DNA of 62,000 nucleotides. Origin: Prorocentrum cordatum (Eukaryota > Sar > Dinophyceae > Prorocentrales > Prorocentraceae). The position numbers and the translations under genes were made by a program. Within the stretch, counting starts at the first letter, position 1, and every line of letters begins with the position of its first letter. Under the pieces are notes generated by a model. The model was not told the DNA's origin. It did no database searches and was given only the letters and a program-made list of their open reading frames with translations. This document shows positions 20,215 to 31,021 of this stretch, in pieces. The stretch covers positions 5,001 through 67,000 of the forward strand of contig CAUYUJ010013892.1 in NCBI GenBank assembly GCA_963575745.1, given 5' to 3'.

Positions 20215-21760
20215 GCGCGCGCAGCATATTTACGTTGTCGTGGTAACGTATCTTGCCTGGCGGCGCTCCTGTGCATGCGACGCACGCGCGCATGTTCGTT
20301 GCGCTTTTGCTTCGACGCATGGTGTTTTATGCGCGCGTGTGTGCGCGCGTGCTTGTCTGTTTGTGTGTGTGTGTTTGTGTGCGCGCGGGCGTGCGCGTCT
20401 GTGCTTGCATGTGTGCGCGCTTGCGAGTATGCTCAGCACTTGCAAGATTTATTTATTCCATATAGTTTGCCGAACGCAGGGCGAAACGTCTGCGTGATCG
20501 AGCACGACTTGAGCAGTTATTCGCACATCGGTTTGAACACGTCTGGTTGTTTTTGTGGCTGCGTTGTATATTGCGCTGGCGTCCGAGGCTCGGCGCTTCC
20601 CGAGGCCCGAGAGCTGCCTTCAGGAGGCGGGCGTGGCCGGTGCGAGGGGCTGGCCCCCCCCTTCCCCCCCGCGCCCCAGGACCGCCGCCCCCGCAGGCCC
20701 CCGAGGGCCTGGCTGGTGCACCGCGCCGTGCCAGGGGGGAGAATCCCCACCGCTTTCCGAAAAGCCCAAGTTCTCGGATATGATATATTCCCGTCCGATG
20801 ATAACTTACGACGGGCCCGAATACGACAACGTATTCATTCTGACTGGTATTCGTCCGTATGGACATAGAATTGGTATGCCAAGCGGCAATCGAATGTTCT
20901 TTTTTATCATCGCCCAAATCATTGGTATACGCATTGCGGTGCGCATGCGCCACCCGCACGTACTGGAGACACTCGCGCTCATCCGAACGTCGAGCGCGCA
21001 AACATGCAATCGTGAGCACTGTACACACAGCTAATGTATATAGCTGTATGCAGCCACGTCCTGTTATGAATTCGTGTGTTATTGATTTGTTTTGTTTGGG
21101 GGCGGGTTTTATTCATCCTCATCAGAGTCCCACTTTTGTTCTCTTATAAGGCACTTTGGTCCCTCCAAGTTGATTTCCCCCTTTCCGTTTTTGCCCATCT
21201 ACTTCCCCGCCCCTCCCTCCCGCTACTCCGTCCTGTCAGCCTTGCTGGTAGTCGTTATTTCCTTTATCGGTCCTCCCTCTTCCACCTCCCCCAGGTGTCC
21301 TTGACTTCCTGTTCCTTTGATGATTTGCTCCTCGAAAGTCCCCCCCTGGCTTTCACATCCTACTGCCCTGTATCGTCCGTTGTCCTCTCTTGTTGTGTTC
21401 GCCCTCCCTCCATACGTGTTGTCAGCGATGGCATGCACCAGGGGAGGAAGGCAAGCACAGCACATGGCATATGGTGTACCGCCCCCTTGTGTTGTCATGG
21501 TTGTTTGGCAAGTGATGATGCGTGAGGGGCAAGTTTTGGCTTGTGAGCGCCACCGCGTTACAGTATAATGTGATTGGTTCCTGCGCCGTTGGGCGTTTCA
21601 AGATTTGTTGTTTGGGCTCATGTGCTGTACACGGGACACGAGGAGGGGGAATGGGAATTGGGAGGAGAGGGAGGAGGGAAAAGGAATGGGGGCGGACGGG
21701 ACGGAAGGATCATGTTGTGCTTGCCGCTATCAGCTTCGCAGCAAACTACGCATTCGCAGA
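20215..21760. other. Alternating purine-pyrimidine tract, otherwise no gene
   Basis: 20215-20430 is rich in GCGCGC and TGTGTG steps (for example GCGCGTGTGTGCGCGCGTGC), a Z-DNA-prone composition. 20450-21760 has only short conflicting frames and no motif. Confidence 0.5.
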
Positions 21761-21763
21761 AAA

Positions 21764-23946
21764 TCAATCACCATCCAACCATGCCAACAAACGCAGCCTT
21801 GTGAAGACGTGTCTCTCCCATCTGGAACGATGGGACGCTTGTGCGATCTTCGGCAATACGGCATTCAGCGACTCATCGAGGAAGCCACTCGACACTCTGG
21901 GGTTCCCTCTGACAAGTGAACCCAACGTGAGGTGGCACCAAAGGTGATGCTTTGGAATTGGGGCCACCTCTGCAAGCTCAAGTTGCTTCATGTGGCACAA
22001 AAAGGAATCCACCAACAGATTGTATTGCGCACGCGTGAGCCTAGCATCAGACTGCTTTAGAACACCCATGTACTTCTTAAGGGAGAGGCCCGCTTTGAGC
22101 ATGTGCTTGCTCGTGTGCAGTGCCGGGAAATCTCTGCGCAGTTGAATTGCCCATGGTAGTAATGGCCCATTTTCTGCAGCTAGAACCCAGCATTTTGAAC
22201 GTTAGGTCACCCATTCGATATGAAAGAGGAACGCCCTCAGACAAGTACCAGGAGAACATGTGACTTCTCAAATGCCGAGTCTAATGTTACCGATTTGCAA
22301 CCTTGGGTGTTCCAAGGGTTGAGCTCCAGCATTCGCCAGCCGATCTTGTGAATCAGATGTGCTATTCCGCCGAGGTAAATCGTATGCAACGTGTCGATTC
22401 TGAGTATTGGTTGTAGATATCCGATGCGATCTGGGTTAAATAATGGTTTTCGATGGTGCGTCATGTCCAAACAAGCACTTCCGATAACGCGTCTTCTCCA
22501 CAACGTGAAGGTGGTGGGGGCCGTTGCCACCTCCAGCGCAGCTGCGCGGAGGGGGGCTTCCGATGGTTCGAGTCGATCATTTTTCTGTAATTGCACCCGA
22601 GGGCGGCCGATTTGAATATCAACTCTTATAGTTCTGCCCCCAACCCTGCCTGCCCGCTTGTCGTAGATCAGCGATGCCGTTAGCCTTCTCAACATTCCAA
22701 AAGACGCGATTGCAACTTTGAGTTCGCGTTGCGTTGCAAACGCGCCAATATGACCCATTAGCCTTGTCTCCCCCACCGTGTCCACACGCGTTGACATCAC
22801 CAAACTGATACAATGTTTCTTTTCTGGAATGGCATATGACGCAAGGCTGGTATTTTGAGCCCCATGAGGGCATCCCGAAAGAAGATGCAAGTTCCGACCA
22901 TTCCATTTTGAGTTGGTACAGCGCTCCTATTGCACCTAGCCTAGGGGCTCTCTCGAACAGCCGCAGCCAATGCGAGCCAGCTGGCCAATCCTTGCCATCG
23001 TAGCATGTTCTAGGTCGCCCCCCTCTGGCGAGGCACCTGGAAGACCACGCTAGGAAGAACATCACGCAGAACAACGTACACCATCCTCGACGCCCGCATC
23101 GGCACAGCTCGGATTTCCGAAGAACTCCGAGCAGGTGCCGACACTCCGAGACCACACTGTTCAGGAAAAACCGATGCATGTGCCGCTTCGTCCAACACTG
23201 ATAGCTTGTGCGAAACGAATTCCATCGACGTTTAACGCCAGCGGATGCGCACATGAACCTTCCATACGTGCTTGTTGTACTATTGGGTGGAGGTCATATG
23301 CTGATTGCCACTCGGCTGTGTCCGAGAAATCGATCGCAAAGGTGGGGTTCTCCGCCGCTTCGGCGGCTACAGCATCATGGGGCGCACGAAACAATACGTC
23401 CTTGATTTCCCTATTCGCCTGATGCCTTTGAATGGGGATCTGCAATATCATTGGTTCCACTTTGGGTAGCCTTTGAAATGGTCTGTCCAACTTCCTCTGG
23501 CAAATTCCAGATGATGATTCTGGGCGCAGCGAGAATTTCGACGAATCCCCCGCGGATCCAGACATTTCTGCATGGAAGCACGCTATGCAGAAACTCTTCG
23601 CACCCAATCGCCCAGGGGCGACCGTGTAAAATACATGCTCCTGAAGAGCAGATTGCATTTTATCTCCTGCGTCAACTATCTTAGTGTCACCCCAAACATC
23701 AACGGGTCGCTGGACGGGTGGCGCGGTTCGTTTTCGCTTTTCGGGGGCCATGTTTGAGCCAAAACGGCTACTGAGTTCACGAACGCAACGTGGTATTCCA
23801 TGCATGAGCGGCCTCCATAACCGCGCCAACGAGGCCCCATCAAGAGCGCCTCCATTGTCAATTGCCCTTCCAGTAACAATGAAAGCGTCGCCAACTAGTC
23901 TCGCCAAGGCGTGTCCAGGCCAAGCGTTGTCATCATTTCCCCCCAT
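21764..23946 (-). pseudogene. Dinoflagellate transposase-like family, frameshifted
   Basis: Minus-strand remnant read in at least four pieces. The first (23946-23161) begins MGGNDDNAW and ends VDGIRFAQAISVGRSG then IGF. A one-base loss in a T run near 23165 shifts to the second frame, with RHLLGVLRKSELCRCGRRGW, DGKDWPAG and LASSFGMPSWGSKYQPCVIC. Another shift (around 22760-22890) gives the third piece, with LDMTHHRKPLFNPDRIGYLQ and RIDTLHTIYLG. The last piece (22102-21764) has MLKAGLSLKKYMGVL, PKHHLWCHLT and RGNPRVSSGFLDESLNAVL. From memory, this block order (CRCG...GWC, then DTLHT-x-LG, then PKHH...DE-x-LN) is typical of a very large dinoflagellate family usually left uncharacterised. A transposase role is inference. 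It is not functional here. Confidence 0.65.
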
Positions 23947-24249
23947 CGCCGAAATGCTAGCCGTCTAAGGCCCCCCCGAGCCGAGTTTACCAGGCAGTCT
24001 GATGAGCTGTTTCCTATTGCCGAGGTCTTCTCGACCACCCCTGACCGTCCTCAAGTGCCCTCCCGTCCAAGAGCGCGCGGTGAATCCACGAGGGCCCCGT
24101 GGCCCTTTTGAGGAGCTGGACAGGGGCAGACCAAGGAAGACGAGGCGAACCTGCTCAATGTCGTTCTAAACCGCGTTAGAAAAAGAAACAACTGTCGCGC
24201 CCAGAACGGCGAGAACCGCTTTAGAAAAACGCGCCGCTCTAGACCGCCT

Positions 24250-24770
24250 TAGAGAAACATGTCCGAGGAGGAGGAGGAAGAGGAGGAGGATGGAGGGGAG
24301 GGGGGCGGGGGGGGGGGGGGGGGGGGGCGCAGCATCAGCAGCAGCAGGGGCGCCAATGCCGCGTTCGGCCACGGATGATGATGATGAGGAGGATGTTGAT
24401 GGTGATCATGATCGTGATCATGATGACGATGAAGGTCACGATGGTGATGCTGGTGGGGATGATGGAGATGATGGTGGTGATAATGATGATGAGAACGATG
24501 ATCATATGATAACAATGAGGATGGTAAATCTGAGGATGATGCGTGTGATGGTGATGGTGATTGCGATGGTGATGATGGTGCGGGTAATAAGAAGATGATG
24601 ATGGTGATGATGGTGATGGTGAAGGTGACGATGCTAGGATGGTGCTGGAGTGTATGAGGATGGTGATTGTGATGTTGTGAATGTCTTTGATGCTGATAGA
24701 GAAGCTGATACTGGCGATGAAGACGATGGCCCCCAGCAATGCTATGCGCAATCTCCATGATTGACAGCTC
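24250..24770. repeat. GGA, poly-G and GATGAT microsatellites
   Basis: A GGA/poly-G stretch (24262-24330) is followed by GATGAT/GGTGAT repeats to about 24710. Just before, at 24165-24250, TCTAAACCGCGTTAGAAAAA and CTCTAGACCGCCTTAGAGAA form two similar short segments. No gene. Confidence 0.85.
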
Positions 24771-25012
24771 AGCGTACCTCGAACTCCCAGGCTCGAGTTC
24801 CCAGGCAATCGAACTTCAAAATCGCCAGCGCTGCTCGGATGAGAATTGCTCCCTCGACGAGGCATGCGCTGCGTAGCGCGCGCGCGCGGGGTGCATTTGA
24901 GAGGGACATATCAGCGTGGACCTCTCAATACTGTGCACTGGGGCACCGCGTCAACTCTCCAACCGGCACACACAAGTCAAATGACCAAATTCTGCGCTTG
25001 CGGATTTCAATT

Positions 25013-25195
25013 TGGTGTTATTTAAGTTTCATCGAGGTTTCATCGCAGTTTCATCTGAGTTTTATCTCAGTCTCATCGTTGAGTTTTATTTGTGATTATT
25101 GTATGTATATATATATGGTTTGGTAGGTGCTTCATCGCTACGTTCATGGAAGTTTCATCGCAGTTTCATCGCAGTTTCATTTCGATTTCATAGCA
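25013..25195 (+). repeat. Degenerate 11-bp repeat GTTTCATCGCA
   Basis: About ten imperfect copies of GTTTCATCGCA in two groups, split by an AT-rich segment with TATATATATATGG near 25110. It lies beyond the 3' end of the minus-strand coding region at 25425-27223. A role in its 3' region is possible but unsupported. Confidence 0.75.
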
Positions 25196-25424
25196 GAGTA
25201 TTCTGCTGTCAGATTCGCTCTGGTAGCAGGTTCCGAACGTAAGTTTCGAACTATACATGTGATAAATCTAGACGTGCGCACCCGAGTGCCCTCGAGGAGG
25301 CTGAACCTGCCTGCTAGCCGCCAGCTGGAGACATGCGGTAGATCCACGCGGCAGTTGAAAGACGCGCAAAAACATATCACGTGCAGCCGTGAAGTGAAAA
25401 TGCGCAAGAGTGTACTAGCTAAAT

Positions 25425-26111
25425 TCACCGCTGCTGCGACTGGTGCAAAGTCCGAGCTGCCTTCATCGCCGTAACGACTTTCACGTTGCATACCAACGTT
25501 TCAGTTGGCTCGTCAAGCACCGTCGGGAGGCTCTCCAAGCCCGAGTTGTACTCCGCCTCCGACAGGGTCTCACCCAGCGACTTGGAATCGAGCAGGTAGG
25601 CGTTCACGAACTTGTCTGAGTTCGCCGCGTTCTCCACGTGCTGGAGGGCCTTCTCGATCGCCTGGGCGTCGTCAGTGCCCTTGAACATGGCCCACTCGCT
25701 GTTCCGATCAATCGCTTGCAACAGATTCCGAGCCTTGGAGACCGCCTCGGAGTAGCGCGCCACGCTCGCATCAGCCTGCTTGATCAGATCCTTGTGCCCC
25801 CTCTTGTTCGCCCTCGATCCACCAGGTGGGTTCGACTGCCAGCGCTTGATACCTTTGCCGTTGTTAATGTCAGGCGAGGTCTTGCCCCTGCCCCTGCCCA
25901 GGTTGCTCCTGCCCCTGGCCCTGTTGCCCCTGCCCTTGTTCGGCGTGGCGCCGCCTTCTGCGCCGGCGTCTTCCCCTGCAGCTTGGCGAGCGCCTGCGGC
26001 AGGATCCGCAGCTTGCTCGTCGGCCTCCGCGCCAGCCTCTGCTTGCATGCCAGCTGGCGTCGACGCGGTCGGGTGCTGCGCGCGCGCCCCCATGGCCCGT
26101 TGGAGGTCGAC
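25425..26111 (-). CDS. Last exon of an unrecognised minus-strand gene
   Basis: Reads from 26111 to a TGA at 25425-25427. The start is set by a good acceptor on the minus strand, GGGAAAAAGCAG|GTCGACC. Dinoflagellate introns often have G after AG. The frame begins VDLQRAMGARAQHPT and encodes an Ala/Gly/Glu-rich segment, an Arg-Gly stretch (GRGNRARGRSNLGRGRG), and a probably helical region (DASVARYSEAVSKARNLLQ; DAQAIEKALQHVENAANSD) ending KAARTLHQSQQR. Composition is that of a real protein, not a repeat shadow. RG-rich segments often bind RNA, but I cannot name the family. Upstream exons lie at 26256-26549, 26641-27033 and 27035-27223. Confidence 0.6.
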   Translation of the reverse strand, partial: VDLQRAMGARAQHPTASTPAGMQAEAGAEADEQAADPAAGARQAAGEDAGAEGGATPNKGRGNRARGRSNLGRGRGKTSPDINNGKGIKRWQSNPPGGSRANKRGHKDLIKQADASVARYSEAVSKARNLLQAIDRNSEWAMFKGTDDAQAIEKALQHVENAANSDKFVNAYLLDSKSLGETLSEAEYNSGLESLPTVLDEPTETLVCNVKVVTAMKAARTLHQSQQR

Positions 26112-26255
26112 CTGCTTTTTCCCTGCAGCGCGTTCAGATAGGTGGAACGGGGCGATAAGATACATTGTTTCAAAACGGGTTGGAAAGCATCCGAGTGATT
26201 TCTAAAGCGATCATCGTCACCCCCCCCCCCCCCCCCCCCACCCTCTTCAACGCGC

Positions 26256-26549
26256 AGTCCTCCAGCTCTCCTGGAAGGTCTCCTTGAAACCTTGGCGCAC
26301 GTACAAGTACTCGACCCTCTGGCTGAGATTGTTCACCCCGTACAAGCCCATGTGGATGCGCGCTTGGCAGTACCGCCAAACGCCTTCCACGGCGCGAGGG
26401 GCGTCGGCCCCCCCCTCTTTGCGGCAGATCGCGTCGAAGTTCAGCATGGCGCCCCACTCGGCGTGCTCCTGGCGCGTCTCCTGCACACGCTCGCGCTTCT
26501 TGTAGCGCTCGTTGCACACCCCCCTGGCCCAGTCCTCGCGCATGTCAGC
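26256..26549 (-). CDS. Internal exon of the same gene, flanked by poly-pyrimidine introns
   Basis: The acceptor on the minus strand is a long C/CT tract ending CCCAG|GCTGACATG. The exon reads ADMREDWARGVCNERYKKRE, EHAEWGAMLNFDAICRKEGG, RYCQARIHMGLYGVNNLSQR and YLYVRQGFKETFQESWRT. The frame then meets TGA at 26247-26249 unless it is spliced. A donor starting GC after SWRT (about 26255) would keep phase with the next exon at 26111. GC donors are known in dinoflagellates. The donor choice is inference; the exon body and acceptor are seen directly. Confidence 0.6.
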
Positions 26550-26640
26550 CTGGGGAGGGGGGGGGGGGGGGGGGGGGGGTGGGGAGGGGGAGGAGGAGGA
26601 GGAGGAGGAGGAGGAGGAGGAGGAGGAGATTACTTCCCCA

Positions 26641-27033
26641 CTAATTGCGGAACTGTTCGCCTTGATCGGGCATGGGTGAGTTGTTGTGCCCCCTGCGGTC
26701 CTTCGCCGCGTAGCCCCGCATGGCTTCGGATCGCTTCTGGAGGTCGGGGTCATTCTTAATTGCCGCGTCGAAACGCATGCCGATCGCACTGCGCGCATGG
26801 ACTTCGAAGCCCTGCTTCTTGCACTCCTCCAGCTGGTTGCGCAGGCTCTCGTCCTTCTGCTTCAGAGGTGTCATCTCTGGAGCCTCGCGCTCATGCGGGG
26901 TGGGCGTAGCCGCGGCCGCAATCTGCGCGAGGTGTGCCTCCACGTCTTCCCCAGGAGACAGCGTGGGCATCGGCCTGATGAAGCCGCTGCCAAGAGTTGC
27001 GGGCTCCGCGACGTTGATAGGCCCCTCATCATC
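26641..27033 (-). CDS. Internal exon of the same gene, charged region
   Basis: Reads DDEGPINVAEPATLGSGFIR, PMPTLSPGEDVEAHLAQIAA, TPHEREAPEMTPLKQKDESL, NQLEECKKQGFEVHARSAIG and ends near DQGEQFRN before TAG at 26641. The region is charged and probably helical. Downstream lies a GGA/poly-G tract (26550-26635) that reads as a polypyrimidine intron on this strand. No canonical GT donor keeps phase, so the exact exon end is open. Confidence 0.55.
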   Translation of the reverse strand, partial: DDEGPINVAEPATLGSGFIRPMPTLSPGEDVEAHLAQIAAAATPTPHEREAPEMTPLKQKDESLRNQLEECKKQGFEVHARSAIGMRFDAAIKNDPDLQKRSEAMRGYAAKDRRGHNNSPMPDQGEQFRN

Positions 27034-27034
27034 T

Positions 27035-27223
27035 ATAGAGAGGCCCCTTCAGCGAGACTGCTGGGCCCTTGGGCACGCTGGAGGCCGTGCCGAGGAAGCG
27101 GTTGCTCAGGCGGTTCTGGTACTCGTGCTCCTGCTGCGCGAATCGGTGGGATTCCTCCTCATGAGCAGGTTCAGTGCCCGTGCCCGTCGCTGCGCCATCG
27201 AGATCTGTCTCGCATGCCCCCCC
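27035..27223 (-). CDS. Upstream exon of the same gene
   Basis: From about 27223 the minus strand reads GACETDLDGAATGTGTEP, HEEESHRFAQQEHEYQNRLS, NRFLGTASSVPKGP and ends SLKGPLYR before TGA at 27029-27031. The next protein-like text is one frame away with almost no gap, so a one- or two-base indel or a very short intron lies near 27035. A possible acceptor is TGATC.AG before the G run at 27217-27224 (weak). The start codon of the gene is not visible. Confidence 0.45.
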
Positions 27224-27399
27224 CTGATCCTTTTTTTCACGAGCCCCGCTATCGGCTCATCGTCGCTCGAGATGGTCGCCGGTGGAACGCGCATGTCGAG
27301 AAATTGCAGAAGCTATGCCAGTGCGCAGGCTAGCTGCCTGAAACGAAAACATGGCTATACCAGATGAGCTTGACAGCGATGGTTTGTGCTAGGTGGCTG

Positions 27400-28060
27400 C
27401 AGATATCCCCCTCGTCCTCCTCCTCCTCCTCCTCCTCCTCCTCCTCCCCCTTCTCCTCTTACCCCTCCTCCTTCTACTCCTCCTCCTCCTCCCTTTTGGG
27501 TGCAGGCGGTCCCCCTTGTTGCAGAATTGCGTCGTCGTGATAGTCGTCGTCGTCGTCGTCATCTCCACTATCATCATCATCATCAGCGCCATCATCATCA
27601 TCAACACAAACATCATCATGGAATTTGCGCCCACTGGGTTTCCCCGCATCGATCGGGGGGAGAGGCAGGCATATGTCGCTCCAGCACGGCCACGGACACG
27701 CGGCAAACCGACCGTGGCGACGAGGAGACCAGCCGTGGCGACGAGGAGGGGGGTGGCCCCCAGGGGGCCTGCGAGGTTGTCGCGCTCAGGCTCGCGGCAC
27801 CCTCCCAGACCAGCGGCCTTTTCGGCCCGAGGGCGGCGACGTTCGCTGCTGATGATGATGACGGCGACGGTGATGATGATGCCGATGATGCTGGTGATGA
27901 TGGTGACGATGATGATGACGAGGATGACGATGTAGCGGAGGAGTTGGAGGACGATGAGAAACATGAGGGCGGGGTTGAAGATGGGGATGGTGGCGATGGT
28001 AGCTGTGGCGGGGGAAGGATGACGAGGGGGGGTTCACTCCTCGAGGAGTGCGGAGAGGAA
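27400..28060. repeat. CCT, CGT/ATC and GAT microsatellites
   Basis: CCT tract 27410-27500; CGT/ATC tract 27535-27620; GATGATGAC tract 27845-27950. They lie between the two minus-strand coding regions (25.4-27.2 and 28.5-29.8 kb) and could be intron or intergenic. 28060-28500 shows no gene. Confidence 0.8.
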
Positions 28061-28505
28061 CGGATCTATATTGCTTGGACATGTTCTCACAACATGGTTT
28101 TCACACGCGTTGCCCTATGGAATCCATGGCGGCCCCAGGCTCAACTAACCGGATCAACGAATTGAAGCCCGCTCGGAAACTCAAGCTGCGAAAGACCGCA
28201 TTTAACCAACAGAAGCAAGCAAGCTTACGCTCCCCGCCGCGCCCTCACGTCTCATGTAAACCAATCGCTGGCTCCAGGAGGTGGCGGCGCTTGGTCGACG
28301 CGCGAAGCCCCCCCTCCGTAGATCGCTTGCCAAGTGGGCGGGGGGCGAGAATAGCAACAAATTAAAGGATGGACACTGAATCGCACCATCAGGAGTTCAG
28401 GAACCGCATAACAGTACATACTCTATCTAACTCTGCACTGCTCGACACGTTCACCTCACTTCCCACCCTCCCATCTTCCCCATCCCGTCCCTTTCTATAT
28501 GGACC

Positions 28506-29300
28506 CTAGCCCCCCTCTCCTCTCGCGCTGCTGTCTGTGCAGCTGCCCCTGCCCGTCCGTGCTGGGGGTTGCTGCGCCGCTGGCAATGGCTGCTGGGCTG
28601 GCTGCGGCTGTTGCAGGGTTGGCTGCGGCTGCAGGGCTGGCTGCGGCTGCAGGTGCTGCGGCTGGCATGGTTGCGGCTGCTTCGTTTCGGCAGGCTGTTC
28701 GCTGCGAGTTGCTGCGGCGGGGCGCTTCTTAGCACGCGCGGGCTTCTTCTCGCAGGTTGACTTGATCGCATGTGTGTTCATCTCCTCTAGTTGGTCCCTT
28801 GACGCTCCCTCTTTGTAGTCAATGGCCAACTTTTTCATGAACTCCAAGGACCTAGTTTCGCCGCCGCCGAAGTGGGCCACATCAATCTGGATGACGCCTT
28901 TGGGTGCCCCATTTTTGTCTTTGAGTTGGTGGAGGACCTTGCCACGATCTTTCACGTGGATGATTGTCCAGGGACCATCGCACCACAGTGGGCCTGTCTG
29001 GTTCACGCCTGGGTGCCTGGCGCACGCCTTACTCGGGACTGCGCCTGCACTTGATGCCAACTCTGCGCACGTGATTGTCGGCACCAATCTAGTTGTGCCG
29101 TCTTGAAATCGAACCTCGACCTCGTCCTCTGGCGATGCGCCCTCGGGCGCGTAAGACGCCCCTGGCCACTCTTTCTTCTTTCTGTTGATGTCTAGCGACC
29201 TCCGCATCGCATTCGATTCAGCATCCCAGCAATAGTAATAGTCGTCGACGTCTTCTACAACTGCTGGGCGCTTGCAAACGGGACCACCATCACCCTCGAT
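28506..29300 (-). CDS. Unrecognised gene, 3' coding part with Gln/Pro-rich end
   Basis: On the minus strand from about 29300 the frame reads CKRPAVVEDVDDYYYCWDAE, SNAMRRSLDINRKKKEWPGA, EDEVEVRFQDGTTRLVPTIT, GPLWCDGPWTIIHVKDRGKV, KGVIQIDVAHFGGGETRSLE and KKPARAKKRPAAA. It ends in a Gln/Pro repeat region (QPQPCQPQHLQPQPALQPQP) before TAG at 28506. The central part is ordinary globular-looking protein; the tail is a basic stretch and low-complexity Q/P. I do not recognise a family. It continues the coding text at 29256-29768 after a frame change between about 29270 and 29300. Confidence 0.6.
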   Translation of the reverse strand: MEGDGGPVCKRPAVVEDVDDYYYCWDAESNAMRRSLDINRKKKEWPGASYAPEGASPEDEVEVRFQDGTTRLVPTITCAELASSAGAVPSKACARHPGVNQTGPLWCDGPWTIIHVKDRGKVLHQLKDKNGAPKGVIQIDVAHFGGGETRSLEFMKKLAIDYKEGASRDQLEEMNTHAIKSTCEKKPARAKKRPAAATRSEQPAETKQPQPCQPQHLQPQPALQPQPTLQQPQPAQQPLPAAQQPPARTGRGSCTDSSARGEGG

Positions 29301-29768
29301 GGTTCGCCGTCTTCCGTGGCATCCCCGGGGAACTCGGGATCATATTCAGGCTCTTCCTCTTCCCCTCCCTCGTCCTCGTCGGCCTCGAGATCGGGATCCG
29401 CATCGCCAACCAGAGCTTGCACCCACTTCACCTTTTTTTCGAAAGGCCTTGACCGACGTGAACACACAACGTATCAAACCGCTTCACCATTGTAGTACCG
29501 AAATCGACCTGTTGTAGGAGTAGTGAGTTTCCACTTGCTCGCGTAGTTCTGGAACGCATGTTTGAATGCGCCTTTGACAAAACCTCCTTTGAAATTAAGA
29601 TGTGGCTCGAGCTTGTGAAGGGACTTGGTCAACTCCGAATGTTCCCAAACTCTCCTTTTGTCAGTTGTGTCATCGCGGCCCGCTTCTTTGTAAATGACGA
29701 ACGCTGGTTTCGTTGCGTGTTGCGAGAGAACCTTGAATAAAGCGTCTTTGTCAGCCTTTGGGAGGCAT
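29256..29768 (-). CDS. Unrecognised gene, 5' coding part with possible 48-base intron
   Basis: An ATG at 29766-29768 starts MPPK, but the protein-like frame (PKADKDALFKVLSQHATKPA, FVIYKEAG, RVWEHSELTKSLHKLEPHLN, FVKGAFKHAFQNYASKWKLT, GRFRYYNGEA) is one base away, so an indel lies just after it or the true start is upstream. The frame meets TGA at about 29479 and reopens in the same frame as VKWVQALVGDADPDLEADED. A 48-base intron from GTTTGATACG to AAAAAAAG|G would join GEA to VKW cleanly. A very acidic stretch follows. The family is unknown; the same orientation as the 25.4-27.2 kb exons suggests tandem genes or one long gene. Confidence 0.55.
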
Positions 29769-29847
29769 CTTGAACCAGACTGCTGCAGGCACAACGACGG
29801 TAGTCCTTCTAAGTCCGCCAGCCCCCGAGCCCCTCCCCCAGGCTCGC

Positions 29848-29863
29848 GGCTATATATATATAT

Positions 29864-29900
<37 letters not shown>

Positions 29901-30190
29901 ATATACATATACACACGGCCCTCACCATTTTCCGAAATTGCATTCTACTATATATAACACGGGGGGAAAGGTGGGTGCGCGTGGGCGTGTAACCGATATT
30001 GAAAGATAAGGGGGCACCCATTCGAGTTTGATGCCCCCCCCTCACTCCCCTCCCCGCCCCCAATTCGTGATTCAAGATGCATGTGTGTTGAATACATGTG
30101 CGTATGTCTGTATATATACATGTATATGTATATATATGTATGTATACGTATATATACATATATGTATATGTGTGTGTGCGCGCGTGGACA
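29848..30190. repeat. (TA)n and TATG/TGTG microsatellites
   Basis: Nearly pure (TA)n at 29851-29901, then a mixed TATATG/TGTGTG tract at about 30090-30185. AT-rich islands in GC-rich surroundings. Confidence 0.9.
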
Positions 30191-30429
30191 TACATCACAC
30201 CATTCGTAATGTAAGCACGTACGCACGTATACTTGTTTACGTTATTTGCTTTCTCGCACAGCGCAACGAATCACATGCAACCTGAACATTAAACATCACC
30301 ACGACACATGCACACATTGGCCCATAACTTGGGCCGAACCACATGTGGCACGGATCCACCCGAGCCACATGTGGCCCGGGTGGAACCTCTGGGAAGATAT
30401 TCACGCGGAGCGCAACAAGTTTATACATG

Positions 30430-30664
30430 TTGGGTCGGGCATGTCCCTACTGACGGATTTTGAACGAAAAATAAAAATATGAGAAAAGTGTGTGTATGTG
30501 TGTGGGTGTGTGTGGGTGTGTGTATGTGTGTGTGGGTGTGTGTGTGTGTGGGTGTGTTTGTCTGTGTGTGTGCGCGTGCGTGCGTGCGTGTGTGTGTTTG
30601 TGTGTTTTCAGAACCCTGATCTTTTTGTACTATGTTTGGATATTCCTCCTAGGCCCGACTTAGC
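30430..30664. mobile_element. Element family B with GTGTGG microsatellite inside
   Basis: Left end TTGGGTCGGGCATGTCCCTA, then a stretch with GGATTTTGAACGAAAAATAA as in the 31022 copy. The right end on the opposite strand is CTAAGTCGGGCCTAGGAGGA. The interior (30485-30610) is almost entirely (GTGTGTGGGT)n. No clear target duplication was found. Confidence 0.65.
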
Positions 30665-31021
30665 TCGGGGGTGGGCGCGGCGGCGCGGGCCAGGCTCGCC
30701 GGGGCGAGCCGCGGCGGAGCCCGGGGGGTGCAGGCGCAGGCCACGGCCGCTGCCGTGGCCCATCGAGGCCCAGCCGTGCCGCGGGTGCTCCTGTCAGCTT
30801 CCGCTCCAGGGCGTGTGGCCACGAGCTCGCGAGCACGCAAGTGGCCAACGGAGAGCTCCCGTTGTTCTTCCGCATGGCGTGTGGAGCGCACTCGCGGCAC
30901 GAGGTGCGCAGCCGGGCAGCGCTCTGCAGGCCAGGCAGTCGCGCGAGTGGAGCACAGGTGCGGAGGGTGACGGTGCCGTGCCCCGAGCCTGAAGAGCAGG
31001 TCAGGCGAGAGGAGGCCACGG

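Noticed and set aside
20230-20465. Cys/Ala/Val-rich frames
   Set aside because: They come from GCGTGTGTGCGC alternating DNA and have no stable frame or motif.
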